Assembly (NCBI GenBank): GCA_959602365.1
Contig: CAUGSS010000023.1
Location: forward strand, 1 to 39,832
Reading direction: 5' to 3'
DNA from: an uncultured Eubacteriales bacterium
Lineage (GTDB): Bacteria > Bacillota > Clostridia > Oscillospirales > Oscillospiraceae
DNA: 39,832 nucleotides
Of this stretch, positions 15,443-24,205 are shown piece by piece (the first letter of the stretch is position 1; the number at the start of each line of letters is the position of its first letter). Under the pieces are notes generated by a model, which saw nothing but the letters and a program-made list of their open reading frames with translations, had not been told where the DNA came from and did no database searches. A program made the translations under genes and the position numbers.

Positions 15443-16390
15443 TCAATTTGGAGGGTGGGGCGTGCCACCCGGTGGGGCCTCCCCGGGCGTCTGGGGGGGT
15501 TGTGCCGGGGGGTGGGGGGCGACCGCCCCCGCCAGGGCATCCCGCAGCGCCTGGCCCGTCAATCCCCGCAAGGAAATTTCCTTGTCAGAGTGCAGGCAGG
15601 GTTTCAGCTTGCCGTCACTGGTGAGCCGCACCCGGTCACAGCGGGCACAGAAGTCATGGCTGACCGGGGAGATCAGTCCCACCCGGCCCACCGCCCCAGG
15701 CAGCTGGTAGAGCCGGGCCACCCCGCCGGGGGCCCGCAGGGCCCGCAGCTCCGGCAGCCGCTCCAGCACCGCGGAACAGGGCAGGAAGGCCTCCGGCGGG
15801 AACTGAGCACCGGGCCCCAGGGGCATCAGCTCGATGAAGCGCACCTCGATGTCCTGTTCCAGGGTGAGGGCGGCCAGGTCGGCGATCTCATCGTCATTGA
15901 AGCCGCCGATCAGCACTGCGTTGAGCTTAATCGGTGTAAGCCCTGCCGCCCGGGCGGCCTCGATCCCCCGGAGCACCCGCTCCAGCTCTCCGCCCCGGGT
16001 CATCTCCCGAAATCGGTCGGGCCGCAGGGTGTCCAGACTCACGTTGACCCGGGCCACCCCGGCCGCCTTCAGCGCCGGGGCGTACTCCTCCAGCAGCAGT
16101 CCGTTGGTGGTGAGGTCCAATTCTTCCAGGCCGGGCAGACGGGTCAGCCGGGCGCACAGCTCCGGGAGCCCCGGGCGCACCAGGGGCTCCCCTCCGGTGA
16201 TGCGCACTTTGCGCATCCCCAGTTCTGTGGCTGCAGCCACAATCTCTACAATTTCTTCATAGCTCAGGATGTCCTCCCGCTCCCGCTTGCACACCCCCTG
16301 CTCCGGCATACAGTACCGGCAGCGCAGGTTGCACAGGTCGGTCACTGACACCCGGAGGTAGGTAATGCTGCGGGCAAAGCTGTCCTCCAT
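15443..16390 (-). CDS. moaA: GTP 3',8-cyclase, radical SAM, with atypical C-terminus
   Basis: MoaA starts Moco synthesis by rearranging GTP with a radical. The protein is 315 residues from ATG 16390. The radical-SAM cluster motif is C20-NLR-C24-RY-C27, and GGEPL and the later SLDTL strand are typical. The second 4Fe4S site, unique to MoaA, is C248, C251 and C265 (FCARC, then LKPCLHSD). The tail is odd. After ALRDALAGAVA it becomes a Pro-rich string ending PHPPN, in place of the usual KP-RH segment and terminal Gly-Gly that assists catalysis in studied MoaA proteins. The DNA there is rich in G runs, so a real divergence and a sequencing slip are both possible. The start lacks a strong SD, and a hairpin lies just upstream. 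Confidence 0.92.
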   Translation of the reverse strand: MEDSFARSITYLRVSVTDLCNLRCRYCMPEQGVCKREREDILSYEEIVEIVAAATELGMRKVRITGGEPLVRPGLPELCARLTRLPGLEELDLTTNGLLLEEYAPALKAAGVARVNVSLDTLRPDRFREMTRGGELERVLRGIEAARAAGLTPIKLNAVLIGGFNDDEIADLAALTLEQDIEVRFIELMPLGPGAQFPPEAFLPCSAVLERLPELRALRAPGGVARLYQLPGAVGRVGLISPVSHDFCARCDRVRLTSDGKLKPCLHSDKEISLRGLTGQALRDALAGAVAPHPPAQPPQTPGEAPPGGTPHPPN

Positions 16391-16408
16391 CTCACCACCG
16401 CCTCTCTG

Positions 16409-16430
16409 GCCGCCCAACTCCTTGGGCGGC
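16409..16430 (-). repeat. Perfect hairpin in the moaA leader
   Basis: GCCGCCCAA and TTGGGCGGC form a 9-bp stem with a four-base loop, between the MoeA-like gene and the moaA start. No T-run follows on the minus strand, so it is not a terminator. It lies about 20 bases before the moaA start codon and could affect ribosome access or mark an mRNA processing point. Confidence 0.6.
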
Positions 16431-16460
16431 ATTGTGTGTAAAGTCTTTTTATTTGCCAGC

Positions 16461-17483
16461 TTAATACCGTCCAAAGGTGCAGTTGGGCCAGTGGCATCTC
16501 TGGCAGCTCTGGCAGAAGCCGCCGTCGCCCAGCCGGATCAGGTCCTCCCGGGTCAGCTTTTCGTCGGTCATGAGCTGGGGCAGCAGCACGTCAAAGGTAG
16601 TGGTGGGCAGTTTGACCGCCGCCCCGGGCACCCCCACCAGGGCCACATCTCCCAGGTAGGCCAGCATCAGCATATTGCCCGGCTGGGAGGGCACGCCATG
16701 GGAGACCACCTGGGCCCCACAGCTCCGGATGGCGGTGGGGGTCAGGTCGTCCGGATCCACCGACATGCCGCCGGTCATGACAATCAGCTGGGCGCCCTGA
16801 TCCAGATAATCCTGGACGGCCCCCTGGATCATGGGCAGGTCATCATCGCAGAATGTACAGCCCAGCACCTGGGCACCAAAGGGCTCCAGCTTCCGGCGTA
16901 TCACCGGCTGAAACAGGTCCTGGATGCGGCCGGTATAGACTTCGCTGCCGGTGATAATGATGCCCACCTTCTTCTGCCGGTAGGGCAGCAGTTCCAGCAG
17001 GGGCCGCCGGCTCTCCCGGCACAGCTGCTCCGCCTGGCGGATTTGCTCCTCCTGGGTGACCAGAGGGACAATGCGCATGCTGGCCAGCTTATCCCCGGGT
17101 TGCGCAGGATAGTGGTCGGGCAGAGTGGAAATGGTGATATCCCCGATGGTATTGATGGCGGTCAACAGAGGCACATTGACCCTCAGCAGCCCCTCCCGAC
17201 GGGCGGTGAGCACCATTTTGCCCTCGGATGGTCCTGTAAAGTCTCCTCCCTCCACAGCTGACAGCTTAGCCAGCCGCAGGGCTGCGTCCTCCTCATGGAT
17301 CTCCCCGGCGTGCTCCTCCCAAATATACACATGCCGCTTGCCCAGATCCAGCAGCCTTTCCACATCCTGCGGCTGGATCACATGCCCCCGCCGAAAAACC
17401 GGCCCCTTGAACTCCTTGCCGATGCCGGTGACGTCGTGGCAGAGGGTCAGCCCGATCGCATCCTCTACATGGACTTTTCTCAT
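16461..17483 (-). CDS. MoeA-like molybdopterin-binding protein with Cys-rich tail
   Basis: This is a 340-residue protein with a MoCF (molybdopterin-binding) domain in its second half: KKVGIIITGSEVYTGRIQD, then QLIVMTGGMSVDPDDLTP and the PGAAVKL loop. The N-terminal part (MRKVHVEDAIGLTLCHDVTG, then FRRGHVIQPQDVERLLDLGK) matches a clostridial MoeA-like family shorter than true MoeA. The last 20 residues carry four cysteines, spaced C-x2-C-x2-C-x4-C (CQSCQRCHWPNC), which suggests a bound metal or Fe-S cluster. I used ATG 17483 (GAGGTGA upstream); GTG 17486 is equally possible. It lies 11 bases after moeA. It may insert metal for a specific enzyme class, for example selenium-dependent hydroxylases, but this is inference. 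Confidence 0.88.
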   Translation of the reverse strand: MRKVHVEDAIGLTLCHDVTGIGKEFKGPVFRRGHVIQPQDVERLLDLGKRHVYIWEEHAGEIHEEDAALRLAKLSAVEGGDFTGPSEGKMVLTARREGLLRVNVPLLTAINTIGDITISTLPDHYPAQPGDKLASMRIVPLVTQEEQIRQAEQLCRESRRPLLELLPYRQKKVGIIITGSEVYTGRIQDLFQPVIRRKLEPFGAQVLGCTFCDDDLPMIQGAVQDYLDQGAQLIVMTGGMSVDPDDLTPTAIRSCGAQVVSHGVPSQPGNMLMLAYLGDVALVGVPGAAVKLPTTTFDVLLPQLMTDEKLTREDLIRLGDGGFCQSCQRCHWPNCTFGRY

Positions 17484-17494
17484 CACAATTCACC

Positions 17495-18706
17495 TCATGT
17501 CCCAATATAAATGGCCCGGATCAGCGTACCTCCGGGCACCGGCCCACTGCCGGCGGAAATCTCCGCCAGGGCGTTGGCTCCCGCCAGGGTGTGCAGCGCC
17601 CCATTGCCCTGGGTCGGGCTGGGGACAAACTCCAGCTCCCTATCTCCCCAGCGCAGCCTGCCCCGGAGCAGCCGGGTGCGGGGGCTGGCCTTGGGGTAAT
17701 CTGCGGCCAGGCGGGCCCGCACTTCCGGCAGCCGCCCCTCGGGGTGGCCGCAGCTGCGGCGCAGTGCCGGCAGTACCACGGCATAAAAACAGGTCAGCGC
17801 CGACGCTGGGTTTCCGGAAAGGCAGCAGGCAAGTGTTTTCCCTTTTCGGCCAAAGCAGCATTTGCCGCCGGGCTTGATTGCGATATCCTGGAGCAGAAGC
17901 TCTGCTCCGGCCCCTTCCAGCGCCGCCGGAGTCAGGTCATAATCTCCTACCGACACTCCGCCGGTGGTTACCACCAGATCACATGTCTCCATCGCCTCTG
18001 CCAGAAGGGCCGTGATGTCCGCCAGATCGTCCTTCGGCGCCCCCAAAAAGACCGGCTCCGCCCCGGCCAGGGCCAGGGCCGCCATCAGAGCGGGACGGTT
18101 GCTGTTGGGGATCTGGCCCCCGCTGCCGGGCGCCCCCTCATCCCGCAGCTCACTGCCGGTGGTGATCACCCCCACCCGGGGGCGGCGATAAACCAAAACC
18201 TCCCGCACTCCCTGGGCCCACAGGGCTCCGGACAGTCCGGCATCCAGTATTTGACCGGGCTGGGCCAGCATATCCCCGGCCCTCAGATCTTCCCCCCGGC
18301 GGATCAGATTTTCCCCAGAGTGATAACTGCGGCGCAGGGTGACCGATGTGGGCGTGAACTCTGTCTCCTCAAACTTTGTGACCGCATCGGCGCCGGGGGG
18401 AATGGGGGCGCCGGTGAGCACCTTGACCGCCGTTCCGGCGGTGACAACCTGCTTCGGCACTGTCCCCGCGGGAACCTCCTCTATGACGCGGAGGGTGACC
18501 GGCAGAGCTCCCATGGTATCCCCGCTCTGAAACGCGTAGCCGTCATAGGGAGAGCGGTCAAAGGGGGGCATGTCATACCCAGCCCATTGCGGACGGGCCA
18601 GCCTTCGGCCCGCCGCCGCCTCCAGGGGCAGCTGCTCCTCCCCGGCCGGCTCCGTCTCCGCCAGCAGGAGATCCCTGGCCTGTCTCCACTCCAGTTCCTG
18701 TTTCAA
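17495..18706 (-). CDS. moeA: Molybdopterin molybdenumtransferase
   Basis: MoeA inserts molybdate (or tungstate) into adenylated molybdopterin. The protein is 403 residues, standard for the family. The MoeA domains appear in order: LARPQWAGYDMPPFDRSPYDG near residue 45, AVKVLTGAPIPPGADAV (the TGAPxPxGAD motif), the MoCF domain with VGVITTGSEL and DLVVTTGGVSVGDYD, GNPASALTCF, and a C-terminal beta-barrel. The start is TTG at 18706, with GGAGGAG seven bases upstream. The open frame extends further upstream into the Moco riboswitch terminator, which is not coding. It is the first gene of the operon and so the one most directly under the riboswitch. Confidence 0.95.
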   Translation of the reverse strand: MKQELEWRQARDLLLAETEPAGEEQLPLEAAAGRRLARPQWAGYDMPPFDRSPYDGYAFQSGDTMGALPVTLRVIEEVPAGTVPKQVVTAGTAVKVLTGAPIPPGADAVTKFEETEFTPTSVTLRRSYHSGENLIRRGEDLRAGDMLAQPGQILDAGLSGALWAQGVREVLVYRRPRVGVITTGSELRDEGAPGSGGQIPNSNRPALMAALALAGAEPVFLGAPKDDLADITALLAEAMETCDLVVTTGGVSVGDYDLTPAALEGAGAELLLQDIAIKPGGKCCFGRKGKTLACCLSGNPASALTCFYAVVLPALRRSCGHPEGRLPEVRARLAADYPKASPRTRLLRGRLRWGDRELEFVPSPTQGNGALHTLAGANALAEISAGSGPVPGGTLIRAIYIGT

Positions 18707-18741
18707 AGCATTTCTCCTCCTCTGATTGTCAGCGCTGCAAT

Positions 18742-18930
18742 AAAAAAGCTCCGCCTCACAAAAGGCAGAGCGACAAAGCCCATTTGCATGGGCCAAAAAG
18801 CGCTCTCCTTTTCAAAAAGGGAAGGCGGGGGCGTTTCCGCTCCCCACCCCGGGGGCCGGCACTGGCACCGGCCCCGGCTGCCGTCCCATGGCCCCAAGGC
18901 GGGACGTTAGGCGGCGGCAACTCGGAGATG
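18742..18930 (-). ncRNA. Moco riboswitch with terminator, leader of the molybdenum operon
   Basis: On the minus strand, CTCCGAG-TTGCCGCC (18927-18913) is followed by CGTCCC (18906-18901) pairing with GGGACG (18887-18882). Then come a strong GC hairpin (GGGGCCGG at 18875-18868 with CCGGCCCC at 18859-18852), the conserved GGAAACGCC (18838-18830) and a CCTT/AAGG hairpin. This order matches the Moco RNA motif as I know it. The expression platform is a terminator: GCTCTGCC (18771-18764) pairs with GGCGGAGC (18755-18748), one G-U included, followed by TTTTTT. An OFF switch is the simplest reading: abundant cofactor stops transcription of the whole operon. A tungsten-cofactor response cannot be excluded. 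Confidence 0.88.
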
Positions 18931-18956
18931 CTGGGTTTCTTCTGTTGTCATGCTTG

Positions 18957-18985
18957 ATTTTACCAGTTCCCCCGGCACCCGTCAA
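18957..18985 (-). promoter_or_regulatory. Promoter of the Moco/molybdate operon
   Basis: TTGACG (18985-18980), a 17-base spacer and TAAAAT (18962-18957) give a predicted start near 18950, about 20 bases before the aptamer. Confidence 0.85.
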
Positions 18986-19021
18986 GGCCGATCCCGGTCC
19001 TGCGCAAACGCCTTTCACCCC

Positions 19022-20665
19022 TCAGAACAGGGAGGCAAAGGCCCGCAGCATGGCGTGGAGCAGCCGTTTGTGCTTGGAGAGCTGCTGGGCATCCTCCAGA
19101 CTGATCTCCTGGCTCACCGCCTGGGTGGCCAGGAAATCGGCATGGACATCCCGGACGGAAGAGCTGCCCGACATCCAGACGCCGCACTCAAAGTGGAGAT
19201 AAAGGCTGCGGTAATCCAAGTTCACTGTGCCCACCGTGGCAAAGCGGTCGTCCACCACAAAGTTCTTGGCATGGATGAAACCTGGGGTATACTCAAAAAT
19301 CCGCACACCGGACTCCAGCAGGATCTGATAGTGGGCCCGGGTGAGCTCAAAGACGATGGGCTTGTCCGGGATATGGGGGGTGATGATCCGCACATCCACC
19401 CCGGACTGGGCCGCCACACAGAGGGCGGAGGTCATATCGTCATCCACCACCAGGTAGGGGGTGGTGATATAGACATAGCGGGTGGCCTTGCTGATGAGAT
19501 TGTGGTAGACGTTGGCCCCCACCGGCCGGTCGTCCATGGGGGAGTCGTCGTAGGGCTGGACCACCCCGTCGGTGGCCACTTCCTCCGGCGCCAGGGTGGG
19601 GCGGAACTGGTCGAAGTCCTCCTCCATATCCCGGGCAAAATCCCAGGCTGAGAGGAACATGACAGTGAAATTCCACACCGCCTCCCCCCGGAGCATGACC
19701 CCGGTGTCCTTCCAGTGTCCAAAGCGCTCCAGCTGGTTGATATATTCGTCGGCCAGGTTGATGCCCCCGGTAAAGCCCACATTGCCGTCAATCACCAGGA
19801 TTTTGCGGTGGTCCCGGTTGTTGAGGCGCAGGGTGACCGCCGGTCTGTAACGGTTAAACACTTCACAGTCAATCCCCATCTGCCGCAGGGTGCGGTCATA
19901 GTTGGCAGGCAGCGTAAACAGGCAGCCCACATCGTCGTACATGACCCGCACATCCACGCCCTGGGCCACCTTGCGCTTGAGGATCTCCAGAATCTCGTTC
20001 CACATGATCCCGGGCCGGATGATGAAGAATTCCATAAAGATGAAGCGCTCCGCCTTTTCCAGCTCCTCCTTCATCTTGACAAACATATCGTCTCCCAGAG
20101 GAAAATAGCTGGTCTCCGTGCGGATATGGGGCGGGCAGAAACTGGCGTCCTCCAGATACCGGGCCTGGGTGGACGCCACGCCCCCCTGTTCCTCCAGGAC
20201 GGCGCGGACCTCCGGTCTGGAATGGCCCATAAAGATCCGCACACACTCCTCCTGACGGAGCATCTTCCGCCGGGCCCGCTTGCCAATCTTATTGCCGCCG
20301 TAAAACAGATACATCAATCCGCCGAACACGGGAACCGCCAGCACCAGGACCACCCAGGATATCTTATAGGCGCTCTGGTAGCGGCTGCCGATGATTCTCA
20401 GCACGGCGATAACGGCAATGATGATATAGGCCAAATAGAACAGCGGCACATATCGGGCAAACCAGATGATGGGAACCGCAAGGATGAACAGCTGAAGCAA
20501 AATGCCCAGGCTGACAAAGAACACCCGGTGAAAGATGATCTTGGCAATCCGGGAAAACAGGCTCTGTTTGCCCCGGCGCAGGGTCGCCTTGGTTCGGTCC
20601 TTGGTGGCCCTGGCTGTGGCCTTGATGCGGTCCTTGGTGATTCTATTTCTCTTTTGACTGCTCAT
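19022..20665 (-). CDS. cls: Cardiolipin synthase (phospholipase D type)
   Basis: This is a membrane enzyme that joins two phosphatidylglycerols into cardiolipin; 547 residues. The N-terminus is unusual, with a basic stretch containing a twice-repeated TKDR-KAT unit (10-29). About three hydrophobic segments follow (about 43-125). The two catalytic HKD boxes are intact: HRKILVID (H286, K288, D293) with FTGGIN, and HAKNFVVDD (H465, K467, D472) with VGTVN. The length and layout match clostridial Cls. Its ATG overlaps the dnaE stop as ATGA, so replication and lipid genes are co-transcribed here. No terminator is visible before the Moco operon promoter. Confidence 0.94.
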   Translation of the reverse strand: MSSQKRNRITKDRIKATARATKDRTKATLRRGKQSLFSRIAKIIFHRVFFVSLGILLQLFILAVPIIWFARYVPLFYLAYIIIAVIAVLRIIGSRYQSAYKISWVVLVLAVPVFGGLMYLFYGGNKIGKRARRKMLRQEECVRIFMGHSRPEVRAVLEEQGGVASTQARYLEDASFCPPHIRTETSYFPLGDDMFVKMKEELEKAERFIFMEFFIIRPGIMWNEILEILKRKVAQGVDVRVMYDDVGCLFTLPANYDRTLRQMGIDCEVFNRYRPAVTLRLNNRDHRKILVIDGNVGFTGGINLADEYINQLERFGHWKDTGVMLRGEAVWNFTVMFLSAWDFARDMEEDFDQFRPTLAPEEVATDGVVQPYDDSPMDDRPVGANVYHNLISKATRYVYITTPYLVVDDDMTSALCVAAQSGVDVRIITPHIPDKPIVFELTRAHYQILLESGVRIFEYTPGFIHAKNFVVDDRFATVGTVNLDYRSLYLHFECGVWMSGSSSVRDVHADFLATQAVSQEISLEDAQQLSKHKRLLHAMLRAFASLF

Positions 20666-23600
20666 TTCAGCACCACATTTTCCTCTCCCAGCACCTCCCG
20701 CGCCTCCCGCACCAGCGAAGTGTGGATCAGGCAGGAGGCTCCATAGCGCTTCTGGGTATCCTTGGCGTAAAAGATCAGTTGGCTCTTGCCCGGGAACATG
20801 ACCAGCACTTTGCGCAGATAGGCCACCGAGGGATCAGAAATACTGGGCACCCGGAGATACAGCCTGGACTTGTCCGCAATCACACCGGGCCGGTCCGCCG
20901 GGCGGTCCAGCGTGGCGGGGCCGCCGGAATAGGGGCTCTCCCCCGCGCTGGCCAGGGGTTGGAGGAAGTCGCACATGATCTGGGGGGATTTCTCATCCCG
21001 GACCGAAATGCGGCCCTTGACCAGCAGCGCAGCTCCCTCCTTCAAATAACTGCCCGCCTCCCCCAGCTGCCTGGAAAACACCAGCATCTCAATGCCGCCG
21101 GTGTCATCCTCCAGCTCCACATAGGCCATCAGGGAGTTGTTCCGGGTGGTCTTGGTCTTGACTGAGGTGACCACACAGGCCAGCGTGACCCGCTGGTCAT
21201 CCTGAAACTGCTGCGCCCCGCCTTCCGAGGCAAAGTCGCTGTTGATGGCGCCGATGGAGACGGCCCGCACCCGGCGGATCACCTCCCGGTACTCGTCCAT
21301 GGGATGGCCGGTCAGGTAAAGGCCGGTGGTCTCCCGCTCCATGTTCATGAGCTCGGACCGGGAGTACTCCGGCACATCGGGCAGCGGCACCTCGTCCTGG
21401 CCGCTCTCCTCCCCGGACAGGGCTCCGAAAAGATCGAACTGCCCCTCCAGATTGCGCTTCCGGGCGGCGGCAATGCCATCCATCACCGGGTTCATCACCG
21501 CCATCAGCTGGCTGCGCCGGGCACCCATAGAGTCAAAGCTGCCGCAGCGGATCATATTCTCCAGCGCCCGGCGGTTCAGGTCGTGGTCGTACATCCGCTC
21601 ACAGAAATCCTGAAAACTGCGGAAGGGGCCGCCCTTTTCCCGCTCCGCCACCAGAGCATCGATCAGGCCCCAGCCCACGCCCTTGATGCCCACCAGGCCG
21701 AAGCGAATTCCGCCCCCCGGGGCCACGGTGAAGTCGGACCGGGACTCGTTGACATCCGGGGGCAGCAGGGGGATGCCCAGCTCCTTGCACTCGCCGATAT
21801 ACTCCGCCACCTTGTCGGTGGAATCCAGCACGCTGGTGAGCAGGGCCGCCATATACTCCCGGGGATAGTGCGCCTTGAAATAGGCGGTCTGATAGGCCAC
21901 AATGGCGTAGCACACCGCATGGGCCTTGTTGAAGGCGTAGTTGGCAAAGTCGTAGATCTCGTTGTAGATCTCCTTGGCGGTCTCCTCGGGGATGCCATTG
22001 GCGATACAGCCCTTGATGTTCCGGTCCGGGTCGCCGTAGATAAAGGCCACCCGCTCCGCCTCAATCTGCTCCGCCTTCTTTTTGGAGATGGCCCGGCGCA
22101 CCATATCGGCGCCCCCGAGGGAATAGCCCGCCAGCTGCTGGAAGATCATCATGACCTGCTCCTGATAGACAATGCAGCCGTAGGTGACCGACAGGATGGG
22201 CTCCAGCATGGGGTGCTTGTAGGAGATCAGCTTGGGATTTGCCTTGCAGGCAATGAATCGGGGAATGGACTCCATGGGGCCCGGCCGGTACAGGGCAATG
22301 ATAGCGGTCAGGTCCTCAATGGACTGGGGCTTCATCTGGGTGCACACACCGGTCATACCGCTGGACTCCATCTGAAACACCCCGGCGGTGCGGCCGGACG
22401 AGAGCATACGGAATACCTCCGGATCGTCATCCGGAATCTTGTGCAGATCGAAGTCCGGCTCCCTCTGCCGGATCATCCTCTGGGCGTCGTCCAGAATGGT
22501 CAGGTTGCGCAGCCCCAGAAAGTCCATCTTGAGCAGTCCCAGCTCCTCCAGGGTACCGGCCACATACTGGGTGACGATGCTCTCGTCGTTGCGGGCCAGG
22601 GGGACATACTCATACACCGGCCGGCGGGTGATGACCACCCCGGCGGCGTGCTTGGAGGCGTTGCGGGGCATCCCCTCAATGGTGCGGGCGGTGCTGATCA
22701 GCCGCTTGACCCGCTCATCCTCCTCATACATATCCCGCAGGGGCTTGGACACCTGCAGCGCCTCGTCCAGGGTGATATGGAGGTTCTGAGGGCCGGCGGG
22801 CACCTGCTTGGCGATGACGTCCACCTCGGCATAGGAGAGGTTCATCACCCGCCCCACATCCCGGATAACGCCCTTGGCGGCCATCGTGCCGAAGGTGATA
22901 ATCTGGGCCACATGGTCGGCCCCGTACTTTTGATTTACATAATCTATCACCTCACCCCGGCGGCGATAGCAGAAATCCATGTCGATATCCGGCATGGTGA
23001 CCCGCTCCGGGTTGAGGAAGCGTTCAAAGTACAGCTCATATTTCACGGGATCCACATCGGTGATCTCCATGCAGTAGGCCACGATGCTGCCGGCGGCGCT
23101 GCCCCGGCCGGGGCCTACCGGGATATCATGGGACTTTGCGTATCCGGTGAAGTCGGAGACAATGAGGAAGTAGTCCACAAAGCCCATGCGGCGAATCATG
23201 TCCATCTCGTATTCCAGCCGCTTTCGATACTCCGGCGGCTCATCGGGATACCGGCGCGCAAAGCCGTCCCGGCACAGTTTCTCAAACCAGCTGTCCGCAT
23301 CGTAGCCCTGGGGATACTGGAATTCCGGCAGGTGGTAGGTGCCGAAGGAGAAGTCCATATTGCAGCATTCGGCAATTTTCGCCGTATTTTCAATGGCTTC
23401 CGGGTGATCCGGAAAGAGGGCGCGCATCTCCTCCTCGCTCTTGATATAAAACTCCTGGGTTTCAAAGCGCATGCGATTGGGATCGTCCAGCGTCTTTCCG
23501 GTCTGAATGCACATCAGCACGTCCTGGGCCTCCGCATCCTCCCGGCGGATATAGTGGGCATCGTTGGTGGCCACCAGAGGAATTCCAGTCTCCCGGCTCA

Positions 23601-24174
23601 GGCGGTACAGATCGGGCAGGATGCGCCGCTGTTCCTCAATTCCATGATCCTGAATTTCCAGATAGTAGCTGTCCTCCCCCATGATGTCCCGCATCATCAG
23701 GGCGTGTTCCCTGGCGCCCTCATAGTCCCCGGCTCTCAGCCGGCGGGGAATCTCCCCGGCCAGGCAGGCCGACAGGGCGATCAGCCCGCCGTGATACTCC
23801 CGCAGCAGATCCAGATCAATACGGGGCTTGACATAAAATCCATCCACATTGGCCTGGCTGATCATATAGGACAGATTGCGGTAACCCTCCTCGTTCCGGC
23901 ACAGCAGCACCAGATGCCTGGCCTCGCTGTCCAGTTCATGCACTTTGTCGAAGCGGGTCCTGGGTGCCACATAGGCTTCACAGCCGATGATGGGTTTGAT
24001 CCCCTCCGCCTGACAGGCCTTATAAAACTCCACGCAGCCGTACATCACCCCGTGGTCGGTGATGGCCACGCTGGTCTGCCCCAGCTCTTTGAGCCGCCGC
24101 ACCAGGTCGTCAATGCGGCAGGCTCCGTCCAGCAGGGAATATTCCGTATGAACATGCAGATGTGTAAACGCCAT
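20662..24174 (-). CDS. dnaE: DNA polymerase III alpha subunit, DnaE type
   Basis: This is a replicative DNA polymerase of 1170 residues. It begins with a PHP domain (THLHVHTEYSLLDG, then ITDHGVMYG and TNDAHY), with the usual histidines and aspartates kept. The polymerase core has GPGRGSAAGS (354-363) and PDIDMDF with the catalytic aspartates D398 and D400. The C-terminal part contains helix-hairpin-helix and OB-fold regions (VTLACVVTSVKTKTTRNN, then YVELEDDTGGIEMLVF). There is no exonuclease domain, so it is DnaE and not PolC. In Firmicutes, DnaE usually works beside PolC in primer extension on the lagging strand. The start is preceded by GAGGT. It ends in a four-base overlap with cls. Confidence 0.97.
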   Translation of the reverse strand: MAFTHLHVHTEYSLLDGACRIDDLVRRLKELGQTSVAITDHGVMYGCVEFYKACQAEGIKPIIGCEAYVAPRTRFDKVHELDSEARHLVLLCRNEEGYRNLSYMISQANVDGFYVKPRIDLDLLREYHGGLIALSACLAGEIPRRLRAGDYEGAREHALMMRDIMGEDSYYLEIQDHGIEEQRRILPDLYRLSRETGIPLVATNDAHYIRREDAEAQDVLMCIQTGKTLDDPNRMRFETQEFYIKSEEEMRALFPDHPEAIENTAKIAECCNMDFSFGTYHLPEFQYPQGYDADSWFEKLCRDGFARRYPDEPPEYRKRLEYEMDMIRRMGFVDYFLIVSDFTGYAKSHDIPVGPGRGSAAGSIVAYCMEITDVDPVKYELYFERFLNPERVTMPDIDMDFCYRRRGEVIDYVNQKYGADHVAQIITFGTMAAKGVIRDVGRVMNLSYAEVDVIAKQVPAGPQNLHITLDEALQVSKPLRDMYEEDERVKRLISTARTIEGMPRNASKHAAGVVITRRPVYEYVPLARNDESIVTQYVAGTLEELGLLKMDFLGLRNLTILDDAQRMIRQREPDFDLHKIPDDDPEVFRMLSSGRTAGVFQMESSGMTGVCTQMKPQSIEDLTAIIALYRPGPMESIPRFIACKANPKLISYKHPMLEPILSVTYGCIVYQEQVMMIFQQLAGYSLGGADMVRRAISKKKAEQIEAERVAFIYGDPDRNIKGCIANGIPEETAKEIYNEIYDFANYAFNKAHAVCYAIVAYQTAYFKAHYPREYMAALLTSVLDSTDKVAEYIGECKELGIPLLPPDVNESRSDFTVAPGGGIRFGLVGIKGVGWGLIDALVAEREKGGPFRSFQDFCERMYDHDLNRRALENMIRCGSFDSMGARRSQLMAVMNPVMDGIAAARKRNLEGQFDLFGALSGEESGQDEVPLPDVPEYSRSELMNMERETTGLYLTGHPMDEYREVIRRVRAVSIGAINSDFASEGGAQQFQDDQRVTLACVVTSVKTKTTRNNSLMAYVELEDDTGGIEMLVFSRQLGEAGSYLKEGAALLVKGRISVRDEKSPQIMCDFLQPLASAGESPYSGGPATLDRPADRPGVIADKSRLYLRVPSISDPSVAYLRKVLVMFPGKSQLIFYAKDTQKRYGASCLIHTSLVREAREVLGEENVVLK

Positions 24175-24205
24175 AAGGTTACCTCAACAAAAAGCATAGC
24201 ACAAT

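Noticed and set aside
18707..18796. N-terminal extension of moeA upstream of TTG 18706
   Set aside because: It passes through the terminator hairpin of the Moco riboswitch and has no family similarity.
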